A DNA stretch of 64,000 nucleotides from Balanoglossus misakiensis (GCA_040954595.2 CM082589.2:9796001-9860000); one strand, 5' to 3'. Counted from the first letter of the stretch, positions 42,121 to 55,939 are shown. The notes: generated from the sequence alone by a model not told the origin. Program-made: numbers and translations.

Positions 42121-45100
42121 GCATCACAACAGAATTTTGTAAACAAACGAGGCTGTGTTTGGTAGCAACCATGGACATTTTAGAACTATCTCTCGATCTA
42201 CAGAGTCTATAGTGGAAAACTTTCTTATGCACATAGGCCTATCTATGTGTTCTGCGCCTCACAACAGAATTCGGTAAATAAACGAGGCTGTTTGGAAGCA
42301 ACCATGGAAATTTTACAACTATCCGTCGATCTACGGAGTCTGGTGGAAAACTTTCTTATGCGCATAGGCCTATTACGTGTTCTGCGTCTCACAACAGAAT
42401 TCGGTAAATAAACGAGGCTGTTTGGAAGCAACCATGGAAATTTTAGAACTATCTCTCGATCTACAGAGTCTAGTGGAAAACGTTCTTATGCGCATAGGCC
42501 TATATATGTGTTCTGCGCATCACAACAGAATTCGTAAACAAACGAGGTTGTTTGGAAGCAACCATGGAAATTTTACAACTATCCGTCGATCTACAGAGTC
42601 TAGTGGAAAAATGTCTTATGCGCATTGGCCTATCATGTGTTCTGCGCCTCACAACAGAAATCAGTAAATAAACGAGGCTGTTTGGAAGCAACCATGGAAA
42701 TTTTACAACTATCCGTCGATCTACAGAGTCTAGTGGAAACGTTCTTATGCGCATAGGCCTATATATGTGTTCTGCGCATCACAACAGAATTTTGTAAACA
42801 AACGAGGCTGTGTTTGGTAGCAACCATGGACATTTTAGAACTATCTCTCGATCTACAGAGTCTATAGTGGAAAACTTTCTTATGCACATATGCCTATCTA
42901 TGTGTTCTGCGCCTCACAACAGAATTCGGTAAATAAACGAGGCTGTTTGGAAGCAACCATGGAAATTTTACAACTATCCGTCGATCTACAGAGTCTAGTG
43001 GAAAACGTTATTATGCGCATAGGCCTATATATGTGTTCTACGCATCACAACAGAATTTTGTAAACAAACGAGGCTGTGTTTGGAAGCAACCATGGACATT
43101 TTAGAACTATCTCTCGATCTACAGAGTCTATAGTGGAAAACTTTCTTATGCACATAGGCCTATCTATGTGTTCTGTGCCTTACAACAGAATTCGGTAAAT
43201 AAACGAGGCTGTTTGGAAGCAACCATGGAAATTTTACAACTATCCGTCGATCTACAGAGTCTAGTGGAAAACGTTATTATGCGCATAGGCCTATATATGT
43301 GTTCTGCGCATCACAACAGAATTTTGTAAACAAACGAGGCTGTGTTTGGAAGCAACCATGGACATTTTAGAACTATCTCTCGATCTACAGAGTCTATAGT
43401 GGAAAACTTTCTTATGCACATATGCCTATCTATGTGTTCTGCGCCTCAAAACAGAATTCCGTAAATAAACTAGGCTGTTTGGAAGCAAACATGGAAATTT
43501 TAGAACTATCTCTCGATCTACAGAGTATAGTGGAAAACGTTCATATGCGCATAGGCCTATCTATGTGTTCTGCGCATCACAACAGAATTTTGTAAACAAA
43601 CCAGGCTTTGTTTGGAAGCAACCATGGACATTTTAGAACTATTCGTCGATCTACGGAGTCTAGTGGAAAACTTTCTTATGCGCATAGGCATATGTATGTG
43701 TTCTACGCATCACAACAGAATTCGGTAAATAAACGAGGCTGTTTGGAAACAACCATGGAAATTTTAGAACTATCCGTTGATCTAAAGTTGAAAAGTTTTT
43801 TATGCGCATAGGCCTATCTATGTGTTCTGCGCCTCACAACAGAAATCGGTAAATAAACGAGGCTGTTTGGAAGCAACCATGGAAATTTTACAACTATCTC
43901 TCGATCTACAGAGTCTATAGTGGAAAACTTTCTTATTCACATATGCCTATCTATGTGTTCTGCGCCTCAAAACAGAATTCCGCAAATAAACGAGGCTGTT
44001 TGGAAGCAAACATGGAAGTTTTAGAACTATCTCTCGATCTACAGTGTATGGTGGAAAACGTTCATATGCGCATAGGCCTATCTATGTGTTCTGCGCATCA
44101 CAACAGAATTTTGTAAACAAACGAGGCTGTGTTTGGTAGCAACCATGGACATTTTAGAACTATCTCTCGATCTACAGAGTCTATAGTGGAAAACTTTCTT
44201 ATGCACATATGCCTATCTATGTGTTCTGCGCCTCACAACAGAATTCGGTAAATAAACGAGGCTGTTTGGAAGCAACCATGGAAATTTTACAACTATCCGT
44301 CGATCTACGGAGTCTGGTGGAAAACTTTCTTATGCGCATAGCCCTATATATGTGTTCTGCGCATCACAACAGAATTTTGTAAACAAACGAGGCTGTGTTT
44401 GGTAGCAACCATGGACATTTTAGAACTATCTCTCGATCTACAGAGTCTATAGTGGAAAACTTTCTTATGCACATAGGCCTATCTATGTGTTCTGCGCCTC
44501 ACAACAGAATTCGGTAAATAAACGAGGCTGTTTGGAAGCAACCATGGAAATTTTACAACTATCCGTCGATCTACGGAGTCTGGTGGAAAACTTTCTTATG
44601 CGCATAGGCCTATTACGTGTTCTGCGTCTCACAACAGAATTCGGTAAATAAACGAGGCTGTTTGGAAGCAACCATGGAAATTTTAGAACTATCTCTCGAT
44701 CTACAGAGTCTAGTGGAAAACGTTCTTATGCGCATAGGCCTATATATGTGTTCTGCGCATCACAACAGAATTCGTAAACAAACGAGGTTGTTTGGAAGCA
44801 ACCATGGAAATTTTACAACTATCCGTCGATCTACAGAGTCTAGTGGAAAAATGTCTTATGCGCATTGGCCTATCATGTGTTCTGCGCCTCACAACAGAAA
44901 TCAGTAAATAAACGAGGCTGTTTGGAAGCAACCATGGAAATTTTACAACTATCCGTCGATCTACAGAGTCTAGTGGAAACGTTCTTATGCGCATAGGCCT
45001 ATATATGTGTTCTGCGCATCACAACAGAATTTTGTAAACAAACGAGGCTGTGTTTGGTAGCAACCATGGACATTTTAGAACTATCTCTCGATCTACAGAG

Positions 45101-46600
45101 TCTATAGTGGAAAACTTTCTTATGCACATATGCCTATCTATGTGTTCTGCGCCTCACAACAGAATTCGGTAAATAAACGAGGCTGTTTGGAAGCAACCAT
45201 GGAAATTTTACAACTATCCGTCGATCTACAGAGTCTAGTGGAAAACGTTATTATGCGCATAGGCCTATATATGTGTTCTGCGCATCACAACAGAATTTTG
45301 TAAACAAACGAGGCTGTGTTTGGAAGCAACCATGGACATTTTAGAACTATCTCTCGATCTACAGAGTCTATATTGGAAAACTTTCTTATGCACATAGGCC
45401 TATCTATGTGTTCTGTGCCTTACAACAGAATTCGGTAAATAAACGAGGCTGTTTGGAAGCAACCATGGAAATTTTACAACTATCCGTCGATCTACAGAGT
45501 CTAGTGGAAAACGTTATTATGCGCATAGGCCTATATATGTGTTCTGCGCATCAAAACAGAATTTTGTAAACAAACGAGGCTGTGTTTGGAAGCAACCATG
45601 GACATTTTAGAACTATCTCTCGATCTACAGAGTCTATAGTGGAAAACTTTCTTATGCACATATGCCTATCTATGTGTTCTGCGCCTCAAAACAGAATTCC
45701 GTAAATAAACGAGGCTGTTTGGAAGCAAACATGGAAATTTTAGAACTATCTCTCGATCTACAGAGTATAGTGGAAAACGTTCATATGCGCATAGGCCTAT
45801 CTATGTGTTCTGCGCATCACAACAGAATTTTGTAAACAAACCAGGCTTTGTTTGGAAGCAACCATGGACATTTTAGAACTATTCGTCGATCTACGGAGTC
45901 TAGTGGAAAACTTTCTTATGCGCATAGGCATATGTATGTGTTCTACGCATCACAACAGAATTCGGTAAATAAACGAGGCTGTTTGGAAACAACCATGGAA
46001 ATTTTAGAACTATCCGTTGATCTAAAGTTGAAAAGTTTTTTATGCGCATAGGCCTATCTATGTGTTCTGCGCCTCACAACAGAAATCGGTAAATAAACGA
46101 GGCTGTTTGGAAGCAACCATGGAAATTTTACAACTATCTCTCGATCTACAGAGTCTATAGTGGAAAACTTTCTTATTCACATATGCCTATCTATGTGTTC
46201 TGCGCCTCAAAACAGAATTCCGCAAATAAACGAGGCTGTTTGGAAGCAAACATGGAAGTTTTAGAACTATCTCTCGATCTACAGTGTATGGTGGAAAACG
46301 TTCATATGCGCATAGGCCTATCTATGTGTTCTGCGCATCACAACAGAATTTTGTAAACAAACGAGGCTGTGTTTGGCAGCAACCATGGACATTTTAGAAC
46401 TATCTCTCGATCTACAGAGTCTATAGTGGAAAACTTTCTTATGCACATATGCCTATCTATGTGTTCTGCGCCTCACAACAGAATTCGGTAAATAAACGAG
46501 GCTGTTTGGAAGCAACCATGGAAATTTTACAACTATCCGTCGATCTACGGAGTCTGGTGGAAAACTTTCTTATGCGCATAGCCCTATATATGTGTTCTGC
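42121..46600. repeat. Tandem pair of a 17-monomer higher-order unit (2240 bp)
   Basis: Several distinctive variants are repeated exactly 2240 bases apart: TTCTGCGTCTCACAAC at 42381 and 44621, the AATTCGTAAACAAACGAGG junction, the CCAGGCTTTG monomer before 43608 and 45848, and the GATCTAAAGTTG monomer. Copies differ by only a few substitutions. Part of the second copy recurs 4593 bases further on (for example 44617 and 49210, 45848 and 50441). Block ends are approximate. Confidence 0.8.
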
Positions 46601-49600
46601 GCATCACAACAGAATTCGTAAACAAACGAGGTTGTTTGGAAGCAACCATGGAAATTTTACAACTATCCGTCGATCTACAGAGTCTAGTGGAAAAATGTCT
46701 TATGCGCATTGGCCTATCATGTGTTCTGCGCCTCACAACAGAAATCAGTAAATAAACGAGGCTGTTTGGAAGCAACCATGGAAATTTTACAACTATCAGT
46801 CCATCTACAGAGTCTGGTGGAAAACTTTCTTATGCGCATAGGCCTATAACGTGTTCTGCGCCTAACAACAGAATTCGGTAAATAAACGAGGCTGTTTGGA
46901 AGCAACCATGGAAATTTTACAAAAATCCGTCGATCTATAGAGTCTGGTGGAAAACTTTCTTATGCGCATAGGCCTATAACGTGTTCTGCGCCTAACAACA
47001 GAATTCGGTAAATAAACGAGGCTGTGTTTGGCAGCAACCATGGACATTTTAGAACTATCTCTCGATCTACAGAGTCTATAGTGGAAAACTTTCTTATGCA
47101 CATATGCCTATCTATGTGTTCTGCGCCTCACAACAGAATTCGGTAAATAAACGAGGCTGTTTGGAAGCAACCATGGAAATTTTACAACTATCCGTCGATC
47201 TACGGAGTCTGGTGGAAAACTTTCTTATGCGCATAGCCCTATATATGTGTTCTGCGCATCACAACAGAATTCGTAAACAAACGAGGTTGTTTGGAAGCAA
47301 CCATGGAAATTTTACAACTATCCGTCGATCTACAGAGTCTAGTGGAAAAATGTCTTATGCGCATTGGCCTATCATGTGTTCTGCGCCTCACAACAGAAAT
47401 CAGTAAATAAACGAGGCTGTTTGGAAGCAACCATGGAAATTTTACAACTATCAGTCCATCTACAGAGTCTGGTGGAAAACTTTCTTATGCGCATAGGCCT
47501 ATAACGTGTTCTGCGCCTAACAACAGAATTCGGTAAATAAACGAGGCTGTTTGGAAGCAACCATGGAAATTTTACAAAAATCCGTCGATCTATAGAGTCT
47601 GGTGGAAAACTTTCTTATGCGCATAGGCCTATAACGTGTTCTGCGCCTAACAACAGAATTCGGTAAATAAACGAGGCTGTTTGGAAGCAACCATGGAAAT
47701 TTTACAACTATCCGTCGATCTACAGAGTCTAGTGGAAAACGTTATAATGCGCATAGGCCTATCTATGTGTTATGCGCATCACAACAGAAATCGGTAAATA
47801 AACGAGGCTGTATTTGGAAGCAACCATGAACATTTTACAACTATCCGTCGATCTACAGAGTCTAGTGGAAAACGTTCTTATGCGCATAGGCCTATATATG
47901 TGTTCTGCGCATCACAACAGAATTCGGTAAACCAACGAGGTTGTTTGGAAGCAACCATGGAAATTTTACAACTATCCGTCGATCTACAGAGTCTAGTGGA
48001 AAAATGTCGTATGCGCATAGGCCTATCATGTGTTCTGCGCCTCAAAACAGAATTCCGTAAATAAACAAGGCTGTTTGCAAGCAAACATGGAAATTTTACA
48101 GCTATCCGTCGATCTACAGAGTCTAGTGGAAAACGTTCTTTTGCGCATAGGCCTATATATATGTTATGCGCATCACAACAGAAATCGGTAAATAAACGAG
48201 GCTGTATTTGGAAGCAACCATGGACATTTTACAACTATCCGTCGATCTACAGAGTCCTGTGGAAAACTTTCTAATGCGCATAGGCCTATTACGTGTTCTG
48301 CGCCTCACAACAGAATTCCGTAAATAAACGAGGCTGTTTGGAAGCAACCATGGAAATTTTACAACTATCCGTCGATCTACGGAGTCTGGTGGAAAACTTT
48401 CTTATGCGCATAGGCCTATTACGTGTTCTGCGTCTCACAACAGAATTCGGTAAATAAACGAGGCTGTTTGGAAGCAACCATGGAAATTTTAGAACTATCT
48501 CTCGATCTACAGAGTCTAGTGGAAAACGTTATAATGCGCATAGGCCTATCTATGTGTTATGCGCATCACAACAGAAATCGGTAAATAAACGAGGCTGTAT
48601 TTGGAAGCAACCATGAACATTTTACAACTATCCGTCGATCTACAGAGTCTAGTGGAAAACGTTCTTATGCGCATAGGCCTATATATGTGTTCTGCGCATC
48701 ACAACAGAATTCGGTAAACAAACGAGGTTGTTTGGAAGCAACCATGGAAATTTTACAACTATCCGTCGATCTACAGAGTCTAGTGGAAAAATGTCGTATG
48801 CGCATAGGCCTATCATGTGTTCTGCGCCTCAAAACAGAATTCCGTAAATAAACAAGGCTGTTTGCAAGCAAACATGGAAATTTTACAGCTATCCGTCGAT
48901 CTACAGAGTCTAGTGGAAAACGTTCTTTTGCGCATAGGCCTATATATATGTTATGCGCATCACAACAGAAATCGGTAAATAAACGAGGCTGTATTTGGAA
49001 GCAACCATGGACATTTTACAACTATCCGTCGATCTACAGAGTCCTGTGGAAAACTTTCTAATGCGCATAGGCCTATTACGTGTTCTGCGCCTCACAACAG
49101 AATTCCGTAAATAAACGAGGCTGTTTGGAAGCAACCATGGAAATTTTACAACTATCCGTCGATCTACGGAGTCTGGTGGAAAACTTTCTTATGCGCATAG
49201 GCCTATTACGTGTTCTGCGTCTCACAACAGAATTCGGTAAATAAACGAGGCTGTTTGGAAGCAACCATGGAAATTTTAGAACTATCTCTCGATCTACAGA
49301 GTCTAGTGGAAAACGTTCTTATGCGCATAGGCCTATATATGTGTTCTGCGCATCACAACAGAATTCGTAAACAAACGAGGTTGTTTGGAAGCAACCATGG
49401 AAATTTTACAACTATCCGTCGATCTACAGAGTCTAGTGGAAAAATGTCTTATGCGCATTGGCCTATCATGTGTTCTGCGCCTCACAACAGAAATCAGTAA
49501 ATAAACGAGGCTGTTTGGAAGCAACCATGGAAATTTTACAACTATCCGTCGATCTACAGAGTCTAGTGGAAACGTTCTTATGCGCATAGGCCTATATATG

Positions 49601-52600
49601 TGTTCTGCGCATCACAACAGAATTTTGTAAACAAACGAGGCTGTGTTTGGTAGCAACCATGGACATTTTAGAACTATCTCTCGATCTACAGAGTCTATAG
49701 TGGAAAACTTTCTTATGCACATATGCCTATCTATGTGTTCTGCGCCTCACAACAGAATTCGGTAAATAAACGAGGCTGTTTGGAAGCAACCATGGAAATT
49801 TTACAACTATCCGTCGATCTACAGAGTCTAGTGGAAAAAGTTATTATGCGCATAGGCCTATATATGTGTTCTGCGCATCACAACAGAATTTTGTAAACAA
49901 ACGAGGCTGTGTTTGGAAGCAACCATGGACATTTTAGAACTATCTCTCGATCTACAGAGTCTATAGTGGAAAACTTTCTTATGCACATAGGCCTATCTAT
50001 GTGTTCTGTGCCTTACAACAGAATTCGGTAAATAAACGAGGCTGTTTGGAAGCAACCATGGAAATTTTACAACTATCCGTCGATCTACAGAGTCTAGTGG
50101 AAAACGTTATTATGCGCATAGGCCTATATATGTGTTATGCGCATCACAACAGAATTTTGTAAACAAACGAGGCTGTGTTTGGAAGCAACCATGGACATTT
50201 TAGAACTATCTCTCGATCTACAGAGTCTATAGTGGAAAACTTTCTTATGCACATATGCCTATCTATGTGTTCTGCGCCTCAAAACAGAATTCCGTAAATA
50301 AACGAGGCTGTTTGGAAGCAAACATGGAAATTTTAGAACTATCTCTCGATCTACAGAGTATAGTGGAAAACGTTCATATGCGCATAGGCCTATCTATGTG
50401 TTCTGCGCATCACAACAGAATTTTGTAAACAAACCAGGCTTTGTTTGGAAGCAACCATGGACATTTTAGAACTATTCGTCGATCTACGGAGTCTAGTGGA
50501 AAACTTTCTTATGCGCATAGGCATATGTATGTGTTCTACGCATCACAACAGAATTCGGTAAATAAACGAGGCTGTTTGGAAACAACCATGGAAATTTTAG
50601 AACTATCCGTTGATCTAAAGTTGAAAAGTTTTTTATGCGCATAGGCCTATCTATGTGTTCTGCGCCTCACAACAGAAATCGGTAAATAAACGAGGCTGTT
50701 TGGAAGCAACCATGGAAATTTTACAACTATCTCTCGATCTACAGAGTCTATAGTGGAAAACTTTCTTATTCACATATGCCTATCTATGTGTTCTGCGCCT
50801 CAAAACAGAATTCCGCAAATAAACGAGGCTGTTTGGAAGCAAACATGGAAGTTTTAGAACTATCTCTCGATCTACAGTGTATGGTGGAAAACGTTCATAT
50901 GCGCATAGGCCTATCTATGTGTTCTGCGCATCACAACAGAATTTTGTAAACAAACGAGGCTGTGTTTGGTAGCAACCATGGACATTTTAGAACTATCTCT
51001 CGATCTACAGAGTCTATAGTGGAAAACTTTCTTATGCACATATGCCTATCTATGTGTTCTGCGCCTCACAACAGAATTCGGTAAATAAACGAGGCTGTTT
51101 GGAAGCAACCATGGAAATTTTACAACTATCCGTCGATCTACGGAGTCTGGTGGAAAACTTTCTTATGCGCATAGCCCTATATATGTGTTCTGCGCATCAC
51201 AACAGAATTCGTAAACAAACGAGGTTGTTTGGAAGCAACCATGGAAATTTTACAACTATCCGTCGATCTACAGAGTCTAGTGGAAAAATGTCTTATGCGC
51301 ATTGGCCTATCATGTGTTCTGCGCCTCACAACAGAAATCAGTAAATAAACGAGGCTGTTTGGAAGCAACCATGGAAATTTTACAACTATCAGTCCATCTA
51401 CAGAGTCTGGTGGAAAACTTTCTTATGCGCATAGGCCTATAACGTGTTCTGCGCCTAACAACAGAATTCGGTAAATAAACGAGGCTGTTTGGAAGCAACC
51501 ATGGAAATTTTACAAAAATCCGTCGATCTACAGAGTCTGGTGGAAAACTTTCTTATGCGCATAGGCCTATAACGTGTTCTGCGCCTAACAACAGAATTCG
51601 GTAAATAAACGAGGCTGTTTGGAAGCAACCATGGAAATTTTACAACTATCCGTCGATCTACAGAGTCTAGTGGAAAACGTTATAATGCGCATAGGCCTAT
51701 CTATGTGTTATGCGCATCACAACAGAAATCGGTAAATAAACGAGGCTGTATTTGGAAGCAACCATGAACATTTTACAACTATCCGTCGATCTACAGAGTC
51801 TAGTGGAAAACGTTCTTATGCGCATAGGCCTATATATGTGTTCTGCGCATCACAACAGAATTCGGTAAACAAACGAGGTTGTTTGGAAGCAACCATGGAA
51901 ATTTTACAACTATCCGTCGATCTACAGAGTCTAGTGGAAAAATGTCGTATGCGCATAGGCCTATCATGTGTTCTGCGCCTCAAAACAGAATTCCGTAAAT
52001 AAACAAGGCTGTTTGCAAGCAAACATGGAAATTTTACAGCTATCCGTCGATCTACAGAGTCTAGTGGAAAACGTTCTTTTGCGCATAGGCCTATATATAT
52101 GTTATGCGCATCACAACAGAAATCGGTAAATAAACGAGGCTGTATTTGGAAGCAACCATGGACATTTTACAACTATCCGTCGATCTACAGAGTCCTGTGG
52201 AAAACTTTCTAATGCGCATAGGCCTATTACGTGTTCTGCGCCTCACAACAGAATTCCGTAAATAAACGAGGCTGTTTGGAAGCAAACATGGAAATTTTAC
52301 AGCTATCCGTCGATCTACAGAGTCTAGTGGAAAACGTTCTTTTGCGCATAGGCCTATATATGTGTTATGCGCATCACAACAGAAATCGGTAAATAAACGA
52401 GGCTGTATTTGGAAGCAACCGTGGACATTTTACATCTATCCGTCGATCTACAGAGTCTTGTGGAAAACTTTCTAATGCGCATAGGTCTATTACGTGTTCT
52501 GCGCCTCACAACAGAATTCGGTAAATAAACGAGGCTGTTTGGAAGCAACCATGGAAATTTTAGAACTATCCGTCGATCTACAGAGTCTAGTGGAAAAATG

Positions 52601-53212
52601 TCTTATGCGCATAGGCCTATCATGTGTTCTGCGCCTCACAACAGAAATCGGTAAATAAACGAGGCAGTTTGGAAGCAACCATGGAAATTTTACAGCTATC
52701 CGTCGATCTACAGAGTCTAGTGGAAAACGTTCTTATGCGCATAGGCCTATATATGTGTTCTGCGCATCACAACAGAATTTTGTAAACAAACGAGGCTGTG
52801 TTTGGAAGCAACCATGGAAATTTTAGAACTATCTCTCGATCTACAGAGTCTATAGTGGAAAACTTTCTTATGCACATATGCCTATCTATGTGTTCTGCGC
52901 CTCAAAACAGAATTCCGTAAATAAACGAGGCTGTTTGGAAGCAAACATGGAAATTTTAGAACTATCTCTCGATCTACAGAGTATAGTGGGAAACGTTCAT
53001 ATGCGCATAGGCCTATATATGTGTTCTGCGCATCACAACAGAATTTTGTAAACAAACGAGGCTTTGTTTGGAAGCAACCATGGACATTTTAGAACTATCC
53101 GTCGATCTACAGAGTCTAGTGGAAAAATTTCTTATGCGCATGGGCCTATCATGTGTTCTGCGCCTCACAACAGAAATCGGTAAATAAACGAGGCTGTTTG
53201 GAAGCAACCATG

Positions 53213-55939
53213 GAAATTTTAGAACTATCCGTCGACCTTCAGCGTCTAGTGGAAAACTTTTTTATGCGCATAGGCCTATCTATGTGTTCAGAGCCTCACA
53301 ACAGAAATCGGTAAATAAACGAGGCTGTTTGGAAACAACCATGGAAATTTTAGAACTATCCGTCGATCTAAAAGGTCTAGTGGAAAACGTTCTTATGCGC
53401 ATAGGCCTATCTATGTGTTCTGCGCATCACAACAGAATTTTGTAAACAAACGAGGCTGTGTTTTGAGGCAACCATGTATATTTTAGAACTATCTCTCGAT
53501 CTACAGAGTCTAGTGGAAAACTTTCTTATGCGCATAGTCCTAGCTATGTGTTCTGCGCATTACAACAGAATTTTGTAAACAAACGAGGTTGTGTTTGGAA
53601 TCAACCATGGAAATTTTAGAACTATCCGTCGATCTACAGTGAAAAAGTTTCTTATGCGCATAGGCCTATCATGTGTTCTGCGCATCACTGCAGAATTTTG
53701 TAAACAAACGAGGCTGTGTTTGGAAGCAACCATGGAAATTTTAGAACTATCCGTCGATCTATAGAGTCTAGTGGAAAACGTTCTTATGCGCATAGGCCTA
53801 TCTATGTGTTCTGCGCATTACAACAGAATTTGGAAATAAACGAGGCTGTGTTTGGAAGCAACCATGGAAATTTTAGAACTATCCGTCGATCTGCAGAGTC
53901 TAGTAAAAAACTTTCTTATGCGCATAGGCCTATCACGTGTTCTGCGCCTCACAACAGAAATCGGTAAATAAACGAGGCTGTTTGGATGCAACCATGGAAA
54001 TTTTAGAACTATCCGTCGATCTACAGAGTCTAGTGGAAAAGTTTCTTATGCACATAGGCCTATCTATGTGATCTGCGCATCACAGCAGAATTCGGTAAAT
54101 AAACAAGGCTGTTTGAAATCAACCATGGACATTTTAGAACTATCCGTCGATCTACAGAGTCTAGTGGAAAACTTTCTTATGCGCATAGGCCTAGCTATGT
54201 GTTCTGCGCATCACAAAAGAATTTTGTAAACAAACGAGGCTGTGTTTGGAAGCAACCATGGAAATTTTAGAACTATCTCTCGATCTACAGAGTCTATGGA
54301 AATTTTAGAACTATCCGTCGATCTACAGTGAAAAATTTCTTATGCGCATAGGCCTATCATGTGTTCTGCGCATCACTGCAGACTTTTGTAAACAAACGAG
54401 ACTGTGTTTGGAAGCAACCTTGGAAATTTTAGAACTATCTCTCGATCTACAGAGTCTAGTGGAAAACTTTCTAATGCGCATAGGCCTATCACGTGTTCTG
54501 CGCCTCACAACATAATTCGGTAAATAAACGAGGCTGTTTGGAAGCAAGTATGGATATTTTAGAACTATCCGTCGATCTACAGAGTCTAGTGGAAAAATTC
54601 TTATGCGCATAGGCCTATCATGTGTTCTGCGCATCACAACAGAATTCATTAAATAAACGAGGCTGTTTGGAAGCAACCATGGACATTTTAGAACTATCCG
54701 TCGATCTACAGAGTCTAGTGGAAAAATTTCTTATGCGCATAGGCCTATCATGTGTTCTGCGCCTCACAACAGAAATCGGTAAATTAACGAGGCTGTTTGG
54801 AAGCAACCATGGCAATTTTAGAACTATCCGTCGATCTACAGAGTCTAGTGGAAAACTTTCTTATGCGCATAGGCCTATCACGTGTTCTGCGCCTAACAAC
54901 AGAATTCGGTAAATAAACGAGGCTGTTTGGAAGCAACTATGGAAATTTTAGAACTACCCGTCGATCTACAGAGTCTAGTGGAAAAATTTCTTATGCGCAT
55001 AGTCCTATCATGTGTTCTGCGCATCACAACAGAATTCGGTAAATAAACGAGGCTGTTTGGAAGCAACCATTGAAATTTTACAACTATCCGTCGATCTACA
55101 GAGTATAGTGGAAAACTTTCTTATGCGTATAGGCCTATCATGTGTTCAGCGCCTCACAACAGAAATCGGTAAATAAACGAGGCTGTTTAGAAGCACCCAT
55201 GTAAATTTTAGAACTATCCATCGATCTACAGAGTCTAGTGGAAAACGTTCTTTTGCGCATAGGCCTATCTATGTGTTCTGCGCATCACAAAATAATTTTG
55301 TAAACAAACGAGGCTGTTTGGAAGCAACCACGGAAATTTTTGAACTATCTCTCGATCTACACAGTCTAGTGGAAAAATTTCTTATGAGCATGGGCCTATC
55401 ATGTGTTCTGCGCCTCACAACAGAAATCGGTAAATAAACGAGGCTGTTTGGAAGCAACCATGGAAATTTTAGAACTATCCGTCGATCTTCAGCGTCTAGT
55501 GGAAAACTTTCTTATGCGCATAGGCCTATCTATGTGTTCAGCGCCTCACAACAGAAATCGGTAAATAAACGAGGCTGTTTGGAAACAACCATGGAAATTT
55601 TAGAACTATCCGTCGATCTAAAAGGTCTAGTGGAAAACGTTCTTATGCGCATAGGCCTATCTATGTGTTCTGCGCATCACAACAGATTTTTGTAAACAAA
55701 CGAGGCTGTGTTTTGAGGCAACCATGGATATTTTAGAACTATCTCTCGATCTACAGAGTCTAGTGGAAAACTTTCTTATGCACATAGGCCTATCTATGTG
55801 TTATGTGCCTCACAACAGAATTCGGTAAACAAACGAGGTTGTTTGGAAGCAACCATGGGCATTTTGGAACTATCCGTCGATCCACAGAGTCTAGTGGAAA
55901 ACGTTCTTATGCGCATAGGCCTATCTATGTGTTCTGCGC
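53213..55939. repeat. Divergent right margin of the satellite
   Basis: Monomers here carry more private changes than in the interior, for example CGACCTTCAGCG, GTTTTGAGGCAACC and a deleted unit near 54290-54330. A block at about 53100-53530 recurs 2245 bases later at 55345-55775 with extra differences, so the 17-monomer period is present here too but older. Confidence 0.7.

Larger units (their letters stand above)
14331..55939. repeat. 41.6-kb tandem satellite array, about 130-134 bp monomer, about 317 copies
   Basis: The array is uninterrupted head-to-tail copies of one monomer. A typical unit reads TTATGCGCATAGGCCTAT, then TGTTCTGCGCATCACAACAG, AATTCGGTAAATAAACGAGG, TTTGGAAGCAACCATGGA, TTTTAGAACTATCCGTCGAT and CTACAGAGTCTAGTGGAAAA. 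Two main types often alternate. One of about 134 bp has TTTTGTAAACAAACGAGG, GTGTTTGG and GTCTATAGTGG. The other, of about 130 bp, has GGTAAATAAACGAGG and GTCTAGTGG. The left edge starts inside a monomer at TTCTTATGCGC, and the right edge ends after TTCTGCGCA. All ORFs of 60-117 codons in this interval, on both strands, are readings of the repeat and are not listed as genes. No transposon insertion interrupts the array. Confidence 0.97.

Noticed and set aside
14331-55939. Dozens of ORFs of 60-117 codons on both strands, repeated along the array
   Set aside because: They are readings of the tandem monomer. The period is not a multiple of three, so frames rotate, and the same peptides recur at the repeat step. 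They are not a gene family.
14331-55939. CRISPR-like array
   Set aside because: Copies are contiguous with no unique spacers between short repeats, and the context is eukaryotic.
14331-55939. CENP-B box in the monomer
   Set aside because: TGTTTGGAAGCAACC superficially resembles the box, but the essential TTCG and CGGG bases are absent.
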